Assembly (NCBI GenBank): GCA_019314425.1
Contig: JAFCZI010000149.1
Span: forward strand, 1 to 6,115
Direction: 5' to 3'
Origin: Deltaproteobacteria bacterium
Lineage (GTDB): Bacteria; Desulfobacterota; DSM-4660; Desulfatiglandales; Desulfatiglandaceae
Length of the DNA stretch: 6,115 nt
The notes beneath the pieces were generated by a model, which had not been told where the DNA came from, searched no databases, and saw only the letters and a program-made list of their open reading frames with translations. Shown here one piece after another: positions 5,560-6,115 of the stretch. A program made the position numbers and the translations under genes. Position 1 is the first letter of the stretch. The number at the start of each line of letters is the position of its first letter.

Positions 5560-6115
5560 TCAAGAATCAGGGCCATTACCCCCTTTGTCAAACAGGATGC
5601 GTTGAAGTTCTCGATGGGTGAAATAGGGATCATCATCTCTTAAGTACGGCAGCAGGATCTTCTTTTGCCGAAGCATATCTCTGGAAATCTCCGCATGAAT
5701 TTCATCCGGTTCATGAAGGGCTGCCTTTGCGATCTGTTGACCAAACGGGTTGACGATTTCGCTTCCCCCCCAGAAATGAAACGCCTCTTCCGGGAGAGAC
5801 GAGGTGATTGCCTCGGATGCGGGCATTTTTGCGGTCTCAGCCGCAAAAACGGATTTTTTCTCGCTCCAGGACTCTTCCCCCACCCGGTTGACACAGACGT
5901 TATAGATGCCGAAAATACGGGAATAAAACTTGTTGATGATTCCCCAGCTCTCGATATTTGAAAATTCGTTCCCCATGGAACCCTGGGAAGAGTTGAAGAG
6001 GGTGATGAAGATATCCGCCTTCTGAACGACCCCCAGGTAGGGGAGCGAGGGATGCCACAGGTCGTTGCAGATGAAGACCGCCATGGTAAAACCGTGCAGG
6101 GTGAAGACCTGCACC
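5560..6115 (-). CDS. Nitrilase-superfamily carbon-nitrogen hydrolase, C-terminal part (5' end outside window)
   Basis: The minus-strand frame is open at base 6115 and stops at 5560, giving 184 visible residues; the GTG at 6114 is internal, not a start. Seen: VFICNDLWHP with the presumed catalytic Cys16 (codon 6069-6067), ADIFITLFNSS (33-43), VNRVG (75-79), FWGGSEIVNPFG (114-125) and a tail RQKKILLPYLRDDDPYF typical of bacterial nitrilase-like amidases and the glutaminase part of NAD synthetases. The Glu and Lys of the Glu-Lys-Cys triad would be upstream, outside the window. Family members hydrolyse amides or nitriles; the substrate here is unknown, and whether it stands alone or belongs to a larger protein cannot be said, though it ends without an NadE synthetase domain. 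Between NRVG and FWGGS there are 34 residues instead of about six, caused by a repeat-bounded segment. It is convergent with tlyA. Confidence 0.85.
   Translation of the reverse strand, partial: VQVFTLHGFTMAVFICNDLWHPSLPYLGVVQKADIFITLFNSSQGSMGNEFSNIESWGIINKFYSRIFGIYNVCVNRVGEESWSEKKSVFAAETAKMPASEAITSSLPEEAFHFWGGSEIVNPFGQQIAKAALHEPDEIHAEISRDMLRQKKILLPYLRDDDPYFTHRELQRILFDKGGNGPDS
5785..5877 (-). repeat. Putative in-frame palindromic insertion in the nitrilase gene (87 bp between GAAGAG repeats)
   Basis: On the minus strand GAAGAG occurs at 5877-5872 and again at 5790-5785, exactly 87 bp (29 codons) apart. The segment contains two perfect hairpins: TTTTTGCGG with CCGCAAAAA (5826-5849, 6-nt loop) and CGAGG with CCTCG (5800-5815, 6-nt loop). 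Its ends also form an imperfect inverted repeat: TCCTGGAG then CGAG on the left, against TCCGGGAG then GACGAG on the complement of the right. It encodes an Ala/Ser/Glu-rich stretch containing SVFAAETAKM. Removing one unit gives NRVGEEAFHFWGGS, close to the usual family spacing. That it is an insertion is an inference from family knowledge; a natural long loop is the alternative. Confidence 0.4.

Noticed and set aside
5665..5961. Plus-strand open frame of 98 codons opposite the nitrilase gene
   Set aside because: Its complement carries clear nitrilase motifs in frame; the plus-strand frame has no ribosome site and no recognisable family.
1..6115. CRISPR arrays, tRNA or rRNA genes, phage or defence genes
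   Set aside because: No regularly spaced repeats, cloverleaf-like segments or related proteins were seen on either strand.

Overview
The window reads as chromosomal DNA of a Gram-negative, deltaproteobacterial-type (Desulfobacterota-like) organism. The gene order xseB-ispA-dxs-tlyA, an outer-membrane Pal/CpoB pair and the style of the proteins all fit. The lineage is inferred from general knowledge, not from a search. The genes are mostly housekeeping. I see no CRISPR, phage, tRNA, rRNA or obvious defence locus.

Left part (1-1245, minus strand): pal (1245-688), encoding the peptidoglycan-associated OmpA-like lipoprotein, is followed by the 5' part of cpoB/ybgF (539 to beyond base 1). That gene encodes a coiled-coil envelope protein and is cut just as its TPR region begins. 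A strong hairpin plus T-tract lies between the two genes, so pal and cpoB may be partly uncoupled. No tolB lies directly upstream of pal; instead pal is divergent from the next unit across about 250 bp holding candidate promoters for both directions.

Middle part (1498-5261, plus strand): a tight operon of xseB (exonuclease VII small subunit), ispA (farnesyl/geranyl diphosphate synthase), dxs (first enzyme of the MEP isoprenoid pathway) and tlyA (S4-domain rRNA 2'-O-methyltransferase). Consecutive genes overlap by 23, 4 and, on my start call, 19 nt. Dxs supplies the precursor route and IspA condenses the C5 units into prenyl diphosphates. The tlyA start appears to be a non-AUG (CUG) codon inside the end of dxs, served by a full AAGGAGG Shine-Dalgarno. 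An A8 run at the same junction puts a slippery heptamer immediately before the dxs stop codon.

Right part (5262-6115): between the convergent tlyA and a minus-strand nitrilase-superfamily gene lies a 161-bp palindromic, MITE-like element flanked by a 6-bp AGTTTT direct repeat. Its left terminal repeat is present twice. The nitrilase gene is cut by the window edge. It carries a segment of 87 bp (29 codons) that looks like an in-frame insertion: it is bounded by GAAGAG direct repeats, contains two perfect hairpins, and its removal would restore a near-normal family spacing. This possible protein-coding palindromic insertion, the MITE-like repeat and the dxs/tlyA junction are the points most worth a second look.
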